DNA of 7,455 bases from an uncultured Collinsella sp. (GCA_900542965.1 UQPY01000079.1:1-7455); one strand, 5' to 3'; shown: positions 1 through 5,584, counted from the first letter of the stretch. Translations and numbers: made by a program. Notes: a model not told the origin generated them from the letters alone.

Positions 1-13
1 GCGCATAAAGAAA

Positions 14-47
14 GCCTCCCATTTCTCATGTCCAAGAAATGGGAGGC
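14..47 (-). terminator. Intrinsic terminator downstream of the antiporter gene
   Basis: A perfect 13-bp inverted repeat (GCCTCCCATTTCT at 14-26, complement at 35-47) encloses an 8-nt loop. Read on the minus strand the stem is followed by TTTCTTTAT, a U-rich tract; on the plus strand no T-run follows, so the terminator points leftward. It lies about 140 bp past the stop of the minus-strand antiporter gene and would end the ddaH-antiporter transcript. The stretch in between (48-187) has no gene I can support, only a weak 6-bp inverted repeat (TGAGCG at 64-69, CGCTCA at 81-86). Confidence 0.8.
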
Positions 48-187
48 AGTTCAAAATGTCACCTGAGCGGGCTTGGTGGGCGCTCACAAAGGCACGTTAC
101 AGAGGCCCACGTCAGTTATGGATTACCGAACGGCACCGGCACGCGATGCCTCCGTCGGCTTACCAAGCGATGAAGCTTGCCGCAGTC

Positions 188-1651
188 TTAGACTATCGGC
201 GCAATGCCGGCAAGGTGCAGATACAGCGAAATGATTGCCACGACAATGACCACCGCTGCGATCAGCTTGTCGTGCAGATGCGGAAGCACCGGTTTACCGC
301 GGCCTCGCTCGCCCAGCATATAAACGGGAATGGCCGGAGCAAAAAGAATCGTCGTGATCATAACGCCCTGAAGACCCGTCGACCACACCAGGAACAATGT
401 GTAGATGAAGCCGAGCGTACCGAAGAAGCGGGCTTTGCCGACGCTGGGCGCATGCGGCCCGTCCAGATGCTCGTTCTTCCAGCCAATCACCATGTAATAG
501 GCAGCCGAGCAGACATACGGAACCAGAATCGTGTTGACTGCGCAGCTATAGAAGAACTGGTAGGTGCTCGCCGCCACATACGACACGATCAAGAAGAGCT
601 GCGTGATGCCGGAGCTCACGAGAACCGTTACCACCGGGGCGTCGTGCTTGTTCGTCTTGGCAAACGCCAGAGGGAAGGATCCCTGGCGCGCCGCCTCGAA
701 CGGCGTCTCGGACGCAATGATGACATAGCCCAGCAGCGCGCCGACCAACGAAAGGATAACGCCAAGGTTTACGATGGCAGCACCAACCGGACCGATTGCG
801 CACTCGAGAATTCCCGCCATGGAGGGCGTTGCAAGCTGTGCCATCTCCTCGCGCGGCATAATGCCGAGCGACAGCATCGAGATGATCAGATACAGCGTGA
901 ATACAGCCGCAAATCCGAGCGCCGTCGAGCGGCCGACGTCACGCACGTACTTTGCACGGCCCGAGATAACGACAGCGCCCTCGATGCCCGTGAAGACCCA
1001 GACAAGGGCGATCATGGTCGAGACAACCTGCTCGCCAAAGCCAGGACCAGCCGGCTCTCCCCAGAAGTTGTCCATAAAGATATCGACGTTGAACTTACCC
1101 AGGAGCACGATACTCAGCACAAAGAGCCCCAGCGGCACCAGCTTCGCCAACGTGACGATCGTGTTAATGCCCGCAGCCTCCTTAACGCCACGAAGCACAA
1201 GGGCGGTAAGGAACCACAAAAACACGCTGGCGCAGACGATAGAAAGCAGGTTGTTACCCGCGCCAAACGCAGGGAAGAAATAGCCCAGCGCGCTAAACAG
1301 CAAGAGCGCAAAGCTCACGTTGGAAAGACATGCGCTGATCCAGTAGCCCCAAGCGGAGTTGAATCCAATGTAATCGCCAAAACCGGCCGCAGCGTATGCA
1401 TAGATGCCGCCGGTCAGGTCGGGACGGGCCTGAGACAAACCGTTGAACACCATCATCAGCGCAAAGACGCCAATAAAGCAAATTCCCCACGAGACGATAA
1501 CCGCACCGGTATTTGCCCCACCTGCTGCCATATCGCCGGCAAGCGAAAAGATGCCGCCACAAATACTGGCGGTAATGACCATCATGGTCAGACGAAAGAG
1601 ATCGAGGCCATTAGGGTCGATAATCTCTTCATTTTGAGCTTTAGAGGCCAT
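188..1651 (-). CDS. arcD: ArcD-type arginine/ornithine antiporter (APC superfamily, basic amino acid/polyamine antiporter family)
   Basis: This is an integral membrane amino acid exchanger of 487 residues, the usual length for the family, with 12-13 hydrophobic segments. Seen: the first segment carries the APC substrate-loop signature in a variant form (ITASICGGIFSLAGDM, about 26-41). A block around 90-104 (GFGDYIGFNSAWGYW), then LVLRGVKEAA (151-160) and WVFTGIEGAVVISGRAK (218-234), are features I recognise from arginine:ornithine antiporters of the ArcD group. Start: ATG at 1651-1649 preceded by AAGGGGG, 10 nt upstream on the minus strand. The gene lies 109 bp downstream of ddaH in the same direction, with a hairpin between them. 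Known ArcD proteins exchange arginine for ornithine. Here the linked enzyme is a methylarginine hydrolase rather than arginine deiminase, so a methylarginine or arginine substrate exchanged for citrulline or ornithine is an inference. Family assignment is strong, exact substrate uncertain. Confidence 0.88.
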   Translation of the reverse strand: MASKAQNEEIIDPNGLDLFRLTMMVITASICGGIFSLAGDMAAGGANTGAVIVSWGICFIGVFALMMVFNGLSQARPDLTGGIYAYAAAGFGDYIGFNSAWGYWISACLSNVSFALLLFSALGYFFPAFGAGNNLLSIVCASVFLWFLTALVLRGVKEAAGINTIVTLAKLVPLGLFVLSIVLLGKFNVDIFMDNFWGEPAGPGFGEQVVSTMIALVWVFTGIEGAVVISGRAKYVRDVGRSTALGFAAVFTLYLIISMLSLGIMPREEMAQLATPSMAGILECAIGPVGAAIVNLGVILSLVGALLGYVIIASETPFEAARQGSFPLAFAKTNKHDAPVVTVLVSSGITQLFLIVSYVAASTYQFFYSCAVNTILVPYVCSAAYYMVIGWKNEHLDGPHAPSVGKARFFGTLGFIYTLFLVWSTGLQGVMITTILFAPAIPVYMLGERGRGKPVLPHLHDKLIAAVVIVVAIISLYLHLAGIAPIV

Positions 1652-1688
1652 TGTATGTGCACCCCCTTCATCATGTGATCGAACGAAA

Positions 1689-1725
1689 GATGGCCCGGAC
1701 GTCCCGAATCGGGTGCCGGGCCATC
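1689..1725 (-). terminator. Intercistronic hairpin between ddaH and the antiporter gene (attenuator or partial terminator)
   Basis: GATGGCCCGG (1689-1698) pairs perfectly with CCGGGCCATC (1716-1725), and a second hairpin, CCCGA/TCGGG (1703-1707/1709-1713), is nested inside. On the minus strand the stem is followed by TTTCGTTC, a short and interrupted U-tract, so termination would be partial at best. Its place 36 bp after the ddaH stop and about 37 bp before the antiporter start suggests it lowers transporter expression relative to the enzyme or protects an mRNA end. A complete terminator, with a separate promoter for the antiporter, cannot be excluded. Confidence 0.5.
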
Positions 1726-1760
1726 GGTCAAGCGATCATCAGACTGTTACAGCTACCGCG

Positions 1761-2537
1761 TTAGAAGCGCAGCGACAGGCAAGAAAGGCCGCCGTCGACC
1801 TTGCGATACTCGGAGGTGTCAACGACGAGTGTCTTGTAGCCCAGATCCTGCACGGCCTTGAGCACAGTCGGATAGCCCTCGGCAACGATGACCGTACCGT
1901 TGACCCAGATGCAGTTGGCGCCGTACGCCTCGTCCTCGGGCACGACGATCTTGTTGTACTGGGCAAAGTCGGGCTTATCGATGAACTCACCAGAGACGAG
2001 CATGTTGTTGTCCTCGATGTAGTTGACGCCCGTCTTGAGGTGCAGGACCTCCTCCAGCGGAACCTCAGAACCCTCGAGGCCCCAGCCCTCGAGAATCTCA
2101 CAGAACTGGCGGATGCCCTCTTCGTTGGTACGAGCGGAGCGACCGACGTAGAAATGGTCACCGACCATCATGACGTCGCCGCCGTCGAGCGTGCCCGGAG
2201 AAACAATGTGCTTGACATGCTCGTCGTCAAAGAAGCGACGGACGGCCGGCTCGATCTCGTCCTTCTCGCCGTTGCGGCTATCGGCACCGGGGTTGGTAAT
2301 GATGGCGCCGCAGCGAGTGATGACGGCCGGATCTTCGACGAAGCAGCTGTCGGGATACTGCTCGAGTGCCGGCAGCACCGACACGTCAACGCCGCACTGC
2401 TCGAGCGCATGCTCGTAATCGTAGTGCTCCTCGATGGCGCGCTCGTAGATGGGCTGGCCAAGCTCGGGGGCACTCGTGATGCCATTGCTCAGGGACTTGC
2501 CGGGGCGGCGGATGATGACGTGGCTGAACTTGGTCAT
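1761..2537 (-). CDS. ddaH: Dimethylarginine dimethylaminohydrolase (DDAH)
   Basis: This predicted soluble enzyme of the pentein (guanidino-modifying) fold has 258 residues, close to the 254 of the Pseudomonas aeruginosa enzyme, which it resembles along its whole length from memory. Family reaction: N-omega-methylated arginine plus water gives citrulline plus methylamine or dimethylamine. Seen: PDSCFVEDP (62-70, with Asp63, Glu68 and Asp69 of the substrate pocket), Arg88 in GADSR, LDGGD (117-121), GRSARTNEEG (132-141, Arg136), HLKTG with catalytic His166, and the terminal GGLSCLSLRF with nucleophile Cys253. All expected catalytic residues are present. The position equivalent to Pseudomonas Glu114 appears to be Asp118, as I recall it being in animal enzymes. 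Start: ATG at 2537-2535 with a strong AAGGAGG Shine-Dalgarno 6 nt upstream. It is first in a minus-strand unit with an ArcD-type antiporter, divergent from a GntR regulator. An arginine deiminase role is less likely: the length and C-terminal motif fit DDAH rather than the longer ArcA. Confidence 0.92.
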   Translation of the reverse strand: MTKFSHVIIRRPGKSLSNGITSAPELGQPIYERAIEEHYDYEHALEQCGVDVSVLPALEQYPDSCFVEDPAVITRCGAIITNPGADSRNGEKDEIEPAVRRFFDDEHVKHIVSPGTLDGGDVMMVGDHFYVGRSARTNEEGIRQFCEILEGWGLEGSEVPLEEVLHLKTGVNYIEDNNMLVSGEFIDKPDFAQYNKIVVPEDEAYGANCIWVNGTVIVAEGYPTVLKAVQDLGYKTLVVDTSEYRKVDGGLSCLSLRF

Positions 2538-2628
2538 GATGATCCTCCTTGGATCTCTTAGCAGAGAGCGGGACTTCTTCGCGCCCGCCTTCCTTTCGAT
2601 GGCTTTATCTTAGGGCGGTTTTCCTGTT

Positions 2629-2646
2629 TTGTATATTGTATACAAT
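2629..2646. promoter_or_regulatory. Candidate GntR/FadR-type operator in the divergent ddaH-gntR region
   Basis: ATTGTATACAAT (2635-2646) is a perfect 12-bp palindrome and matches the t.GT-N-AC.a pattern known for FadR-subfamily GntR operators. An extra half-site, TTGTATA at 2629-2635, sits directly next to the palindrome's own TTGTATA (2636-2642), giving a 7-bp tandem repeat. The site lies about 98 bp upstream of the ddaH start and 146 bp upstream of the gntR start. On the minus strand the palindrome itself contains -10-like sequence (TATACA or TACAAT) with a weak GAAAAC 16-18 nt upstream, so binding would block a ddaH promoter there. Binding by the adjacent regulator is inferred. Confidence 0.65.
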
Positions 2647-2721
2647 CCTGAACGGTAGGTTTTCTTCGGTAAGCGTATTCTTACGTATCGGCGCAAAGTA
2701 GCATGATTTAGCTGGTCGTTC

Positions 2722-2727
2722 TATAAT
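2722..2727 (+). promoter_or_regulatory. Candidate -10 element for the GntR regulator gene
   Basis: A perfect TATAAT lies 65 bp upstream of the regulator start codon in an A+T-rich stretch. The -35 region at the right distance (TAGCAT, 2699-2704) is poor, so this would be a weak or activated promoter. It is about 75 bp from the TTGTATACAA palindrome, so repression of the regulator from that site would be less direct than for ddaH. Confidence 0.4.
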
Positions 2728-2792
2728 TCAACTGAGCTATTCAAGTGAAACGTATTTGCTTTTAGAAATATACCGTTAAGGAACATAGGCTC

Positions 2793-3443
2793 ATGGAAAC
2801 GCTCAGAAGGCCCCTGAAAGACCACGTATACGACTACATTTCGAGCCGTATTGACGCCGGCGAGCTTTCGGCCGGCGACCGGCTGAGCGAGCAAGCGATC
2901 TGCGACGCCATGGGCGTGTCGCGCACGCCGGTCCGCGAAGCGCTCATCCAGCTCGCAAGCGACGGTTATCTGGACAATCTCCCCCGCCGCGGATTCCGCG
3001 TCCGTGGGTTCGATCAGCAAAACGCCGTTGAAGTCTTTGAGATTATGGGGCCGCTCGACGGGCAGGCCGCATACCTCGCCTGTCCGAACCTAACCGACGA
3101 TGACATTACGCAGCTTAAATTTCTCGTCGGCTCCATGGACCTCGCGATCCAAGGCGGTCTCATCCGAAAGTACGACGACATTCAGCGAGACTTTCATCTA
3201 ACGTACTTCAACCGCTGCGGCAACGACCGTCTGCGCGATATGATCTCGCAGCTCGAACGCTGCTTTATCAAGCGCGATTACGAAACTGTCGACCAGGAAA
3301 CGGCGTGTAAACTGCTCAATAAAGCCAACAACGAACATGCTCATATTCTTGAGTTGTTCGAAGCACGAGATGCGACGGGCGTGCGCGACTACGTTCGCGA
3401 TGTCCATTGGAACACAGAAAACGCCCAGTTCACCGTCTGGTAG
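2793..3443 (+). CDS. GntR family transcriptional regulator, FCD domain
   Basis: This is a cytoplasmic DNA-binding regulator of 216 residues, typical of the FadR/FCD subfamily. The N-terminal winged helix-turn-helix (about 5-72) shows the family signature: RLSEQAICDAMGVSRTPVREAL (30-51), followed by the wing GYLDNLPRRGFRV (58-70). The C-terminal all-helical FCD ligand domain (about 78-212) keeps the family histidines: DFH with His135, EHAHILELFEARD with His182, and VRDVH with His205. The position four before His135, usually an acidic metal ligand, is Gln131. Start: ATG at 2793 with AAGGAA 9 nt upstream. The gene diverges from ddaH and shares a 255-bp control region containing a GntR-type palindrome, so local control of ddaH and the antiporter is the natural inference. 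The inducer is unknown; a methylarginine, arginine or citrulline would fit the neighbours. No intrinsic terminator follows; the structured repeats at 3460-3713 come next. Confidence 0.9.
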   Translation: METLRRPLKDHVYDYISSRIDAGELSAGDRLSEQAICDAMGVSRTPVREALIQLASDGYLDNLPRRGFRVRGFDQQNAVEVFEIMGPLDGQAAYLACPNLTDDDITQLKFLVGSMDLAIQGGLIRKYDDIQRDFHLTYFNRCGNDRLRDMISQLERCFIKRDYETVDQETACKLLNKANNEHAHILELFEARDATGVRDYVRDVHWNTENAQFTVW

Positions 3444-3459
3444 GAAACGATACCCTTGC

Positions 3460-3640
3460 GGAAAGCGTGTCCCGTTATTCCCGCTCGAAACGGGTCGCAG
3501 TTTCCCAACGGGGCCCCTCGAGGAAACTGCGACCCAGAATTTGAGCTCGAAACGGGATGTGGTTTCCAAATCGAGGCCCTATGGGAAACCGTGTCCCACC
3601 TTGAAGGGGGAACTGGGATGCAGTTTCCAGACGGGACATC
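3460..3640 (+). repeat. Tandem palindromic repeat array, three units of about 62 bp
   Basis: Three head-to-tail units begin at 3460, 3522 and 3584. Each has a 14-bp arm (GGAAAGCGTGTCCC, GGAAACTGCGACCC, GGAAACCGTGTCCC), a 17-18 nt spacer, a second 14-bp arm in reverse orientation (GGGTCGCAGTTTCC at 3492, GGGATGTGGTTTCC at 3554, GGGATGCAGTTTCC at 3615), and a 16-nt joint in the first two units. The 12-mer GCTCGAAACGGG occurs at both 3483 and 3545. Arms at 3492-3505 and 3522-3535 pair perfectly; those at 3554-3567 and 3584-3597 pair over 14 positions with three G-U pairs in plus-strand RNA. The array fills the gap between the convergent regulator and hydrolase genes. It resembles REP/BIME-type intergenic palindromes in layout; I cannot assign it to a named family. 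Open frames across it merely translate the repeat and look non-coding. Confidence 0.8.
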
Positions 3641-3650
3641 AAAAACGAAG

Positions 3651-3713
3651 TTGCGGTGGAATAGTTCCTGGATGGGCTGGTTGATGCCCCAGATCGGAGC
3701 TATTTCACCGCAA
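3651..3713 (+). repeat. Long hairpin (18-bp stem) in the convergent intergenic region
   Basis: TTGCGGTGGAATAGTTCC (3651-3668) pairs with GGAGCTATTTCACCGCAA (3696-3713) over 18 positions, with two G-U pairs (3659 with 3705, 3665 with 3699) when read as plus-strand RNA. The 27-nt loop contains a further GGGC/GCCC pairing. There is no U-tract on either side, so it is not a classical terminator. It follows the tandem array by 10 bp and ends 30 bp before the hydrolase stop codon. It could be a second repeat element or a 3'-end stabilising structure for the regulator mRNA. Confidence 0.7.
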
Positions 3714-3742
3714 GTTATTGAAGGGCTGGGATGCCCGTCCTC

Positions 3743-4642
3743 TTACAGATGGCGCTCCAGAAAGCGGAAGGCCAGGCGGATCCAGGGACGGACTGCCACC
3801 TGCTTGTCCTCGTTGTCGACCGCGGTGTTGTCGTTGCCGAGCGAAAGGCCGTGACCACCCTGGTCGAAGACGTGCATCTCGCATGCAACGCCCTCCTCGG
3901 CCATGCGCTGCGCAAACGGGTAGACCTGCGCGATCGGCGCCGTCTTGTCGTCGGACACGCCCCACACAAAGGTCGGTGGCATCTGACGCGAAACATGCGT
4001 GGTGGGGCAGATGTCGGCCAGATGCTCGTCAGTTGCCTCGCCGCCCGTCACCATCGACAGGTAGTCGTTGAGCAAATCGCGTCCCGTCTTGCCGCCCGTC
4101 TTGGGCACGCGCAAGTCAATGCGCGGATCGCGCGTCTGCATGTCGCGCACATAGGCAAAGTCGAGCAATGGATAGCCCAGCACCACGGCATCGGGACGAA
4201 TGTCGTCCGGACGCGCCCCGGCAAGTGCCGCAAAGGGGCCGGTCTTCCACTGTGTTGCCAGCGAGGCGCAAATCATGCCGCCAGCAGAAAAGCCCACGAC
4301 GCACACGCGCTTAGGATCGACATGCCACTCGTCGGCGTTGGCGCGCACCGTGGCGACCATCTTGGCAAGATCTGCCTGGGGGTGCGGAAAGCTCACGTCA
4401 CCCGTAGAACTCGTGACATAGTTGAGCACAAAGGCCTGGTAACCGTGATCCAAAAACGCAAACGCCACAGGATCCTGCTCATGCGGAGCGATATGCGTAA
4501 ACGCACCTCCGCCACAGATAATCACCGCGGGGCGGCGGCCATTCGGTTTATCGGGCAACGGCTCGGCACCCAAATACGTAAACGTCGCCGGATAATCCTC
4601 GGTCGGCTCCTCGCCCCACAGCGCATGGTTCTCGACAATCAT
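3743..4642 (-). CDS. Alpha/beta hydrolase, acetyl-esterase/lipase-like
   Basis: This 299-residue enzyme shows the alpha/beta-hydrolase fold and no signal peptide, so it is probably cytoplasmic. Seen: an oxyanion-hole loop AVIICGGGAF (39-48) where the usual HGGG is CGGG; the nucleophile elbow GFSAGG with Ser119; an acid region WGVSDDKTAP with Asp231 or Asp232; and the catalytic histidine in GGHGLSLG (His264). This is the full Ser-Asp-His triad of the Aes/BD-FAE type esterases, which remove acetyl or other acyl groups from sugars or small esters. The substrate cannot be read from the sequence. Start: I chose ATG at 4642-4640 because AAGGGAG lies 5 nt upstream on the minus strand and the protein then begins just before the fold. 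The frame stays open to 4849, but that extension covers the divergent promoter region. It converges on the GntR gene and diverges from the EIIA gene, so it is probably transcribed alone. No terminator is evident. Confidence 0.85.
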   Translation of the reverse strand: MIVENHALWGEEPTEDYPATFTYLGAEPLPDKPNGRRPAVIICGGGAFTHIAPHEQDPVAFAFLDHGYQAFVLNYVTSSTGDVSFPHPQADLAKMVATVRANADEWHVDPKRVCVVGFSAGGMICASLATQWKTGPFAALAGARPDDIRPDAVVLGYPLLDFAYVRDMQTRDPRIDLRVPKTGGKTGRDLLNDYLSMVTGGEATDEHLADICPTTHVSRQMPPTFVWGVSDDKTAPIAQVYPFAQRMAEEGVACEMHVFDQGGHGLSLGNDNTAVDNEDKQVAVRPWIRLAFRFLERHL

Positions 4643-4647
4643 ATGTG

Positions 4648-4654
4648 CTCCCTT
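4648..4654 (-). promoter_or_regulatory. Ribosome binding site that sets the hydrolase start
   Basis: On the minus strand AAGGGAG stands 5 nt before the ATG at 4642-4640. This favours the 299-residue form over a 368-residue reading that would begin at 4849. The site lies just downstream of a short inverted repeat, GCGCA/TGCGC (4656-4660/4666-4670). Confidence 0.65.
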
Positions 4655-4661
4655 CGCGCAA

Positions 4662-4689
4662 ATTATGCGCCCTTGTTTTTCGCCTTCAA
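4662..4689 (-). promoter_or_regulatory. Candidate promoter for the hydrolase gene
   Basis: On the minus strand TTGAAG (4689-4684) and CATAAT (4667-4662) are separated by 16 nt. Transcription would start near 4655, immediately before the Shine-Dalgarno, leaving a very short leader. The inverted repeat GCGCA-N5-TGCGC (4656-4670) overlaps the -10 and could be an operator. Support is sequence resemblance only. Confidence 0.35.
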
Positions 4690-4768
4690 GCGTACCCCAC
4701 TTGAACCCGTGGCGCAGAAACACTCCGGCAATAAGTTTCCCTTCAACTGATATATCACATAATCCCAG

Positions 4769-4797
4769 TTCAGAGGTATCGTTGAGCAGCGTAGAAT
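4769..4797 (+). promoter_or_regulatory. Candidate promoter for the EIIA gene
   Basis: TTCAGA (4769-4774) and TAGAAT (4792-4797) are spaced by 17 nt, giving a start near 4804 and a leader of about 80 nt. The same TAGAAT hexamer occurs upstream of asnS. The LacI-type palindrome at 4829-4838 would lie about 25-35 nt into the transcript, where a bound repressor could block elongation or escape. Confidence 0.45.
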
Positions 4798-4828
4798 AGG
4801 GGCGTTGACCAAGCCGCGAAACACATGT

Positions 4829-4838
4829 GAAACGTTTC
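4829..4838. promoter_or_regulatory. Candidate LacI-family/catabolite operator upstream of the EIIA gene
   Basis: GAAACGTTTC is a perfect 10-bp palindrome with the central CG typical of LacI-family operators, and its context TGTGAAACGTTTCCGG resembles sugar-responsive operator or cre-like sites. It lies 47 bp before the EIIA start codon. A sugar-responsive repressor acting here fits the PTS function, but no LacI-family gene is in the window. Confidence 0.5.
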
Positions 4839-4885
4839 CGGCAAACCAAACGCGCGATATGCGCCTATTTAAGTTGGAGGCAACT

Positions 4886-5449
4886 ATGGGTCTGCTCGAT
4901 TCGCTTAAGTCCACCTTCACCTCGACCGGCGAGGCGTCCGTTCCGCCCGCAGCAAGCTTCGCTACCCGCGAAGGCGTCATCTATGCCCCCGTCAACGGCG
5001 TGCTCGTCAACCTGGACGAGGTTCCCGACGAGACGATCGCCTCGGGCATGCTTGGCCAGGGCTATGGCATCGAGCCCATTACCGGCACCATCTATGCGCC
5101 CGCCAACGGCCGCATCGGTGCCACCACTGTCACCAACCACTCCATCGGCATGATTACCGAGGACGGCCTGCGCGTGTTCATCCATGTCGGCCTGGGCACC
5201 GTGGAAATGAACGGCAAGGGTTTTGCCCGCTTTGTCGAGATGGGCGATGTGGTCAAGGCAGGCCAGCCGCTCATCAGCTTCGACCGCGAGGCCATTAAGG
5301 CCGCTGGTCACGAGGACATCGTGACCGTCATCGTCTCCGAGCTCGATCGTCTTAAGAGCATCGACCATGTCGGCGAGTCTGGAACGCTTATCGGCGGCAA
5401 CCCGCTCGTCAAGCTTGGCGACCCGCTGCTGGTAGCCAAGACCAAGTAG
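4886..5449 (+). CDS. PTS glucose-type sugar transporter subunit IIA (single-domain EIIA)
   Basis: This 187-residue cytoplasmic phosphocarrier of the glucose-type EIIA family is comparable to the 169-residue E. coli Crr. EIIA takes a phosphoryl group from HPr on a histidine and passes it to the EIIB of a sugar permease. Seen: IYAPVNGVLVNLDEVPDE (32-49), MLGQGYGIEP (55-64), APANGRIGATTVTNHSIGM (71-89) with the active-site companion His85, and VFIHVGLGTVEMNGKGF (97-113) with phosphorylated His100. The C-terminal half keeps GDVVKAGQPLISFD (120-133). Start: ATG at 4886 with GGAGG 5 nt upstream; the frame continues to a TTG at 4805, but that would run through the operator. No EIIBC or HPr gene is adjacent, so it must serve permeases encoded elsewhere, and may also have a regulatory role. 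A candidate promoter, a LacI-type palindrome and a following terminator make it a single-gene unit. Confidence 0.93.
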   Translation: MGLLDSLKSTFTSTGEASVPPAASFATREGVIYAPVNGVLVNLDEVPDETIASGMLGQGYGIEPITGTIYAPANGRIGATTVTNHSIGMITEDGLRVFIHVGLGTVEMNGKGFARFVEMGDVVKAGQPLISFDREAIKAAGHEDIVTVIVSELDRLKSIDHVGESGTLIGGNPLVKLGDPLLVAKTK

Positions 5450-5486
5450 CCAGGCCCCGCGCCACACAGCCAAAAGGCACCTCGTC

Positions 5487-5526
5487 AAGCGCCCGCGACC
5501 ATTTGGCCGCGGGCGCTTTTCGTTTG
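5487..5526 (+). terminator. Intrinsic terminator of the EIIA gene
   Basis: AAGCGCCCGCG (5487-5497) pairs with CGCGGGCGCTT (5508-5518), extended inward by CC/GG across one mismatch to an ATTT loop, and is followed by TTTTCGTTT on the plus strand. It lies 37 bp after the EIIA stop and separates this gene from asnS. Confidence 0.9.
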
Positions 5527-5578
5527 AAAAACCATCCCGCCAATGCCTTATCTGTATAGCCCAAATGAGACGAGCTGC

Positions 5579-5584
5579 TAGAAT
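5579..5584 (+). promoter_or_regulatory. Candidate -10 element for asnS
   Basis: TAGAAT lies 46 bp before the chosen asnS start and matches the -10 proposed for the EIIA gene. No convincing -35 is present at 16-18 nt upstream. If this is the promoter, the in-frame ATG at 5565 is upstream of transcription and cannot be the start. Confidence 0.4.

Noticed and set aside
56..1678. Open frame of 540 codons on the plus strand opposite the antiporter gene
   Set aside because: It is rich in Arg, His, Asp and Gln with no recognisable domain, and mirrors a clear 487-residue membrane protein. Strong G/C bias at third positions produces such antisense frames.
1713..2561. Open frame of 282 codons on the plus strand opposite ddaH
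   Set aside because: No family resemblance and complete overlap with a DDAH that has all catalytic residues.
3460..3640. CRISPR array
   Set aside because: Units are palindromic and alternate in orientation, spacers are similar between units rather than unique, and there are no cas genes.
3337..3854. Two overlapping plus-strand open frames (3337-3684 and 3456-3854) across the repeat array
   Set aside because: Their middle sections are translations of the 62-bp repeats in two frames, their ends overlap real genes, and neither has a convincing Shine-Dalgarno.
3731..4750. Open frame of 339 codons on the plus strand opposite the hydrolase gene
   Set aside because: Basic, low-complexity translation without motifs; the minus-strand hydrolase has an intact catalytic triad.
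4643..4849. N-terminal extension of the hydrolase to 368 residues
   Set aside because: It would cover the divergent promoter region and overlap the EIIA palindrome, it adds no recognisable domain, and a good ribosome binding site supports the ATG at 4642.
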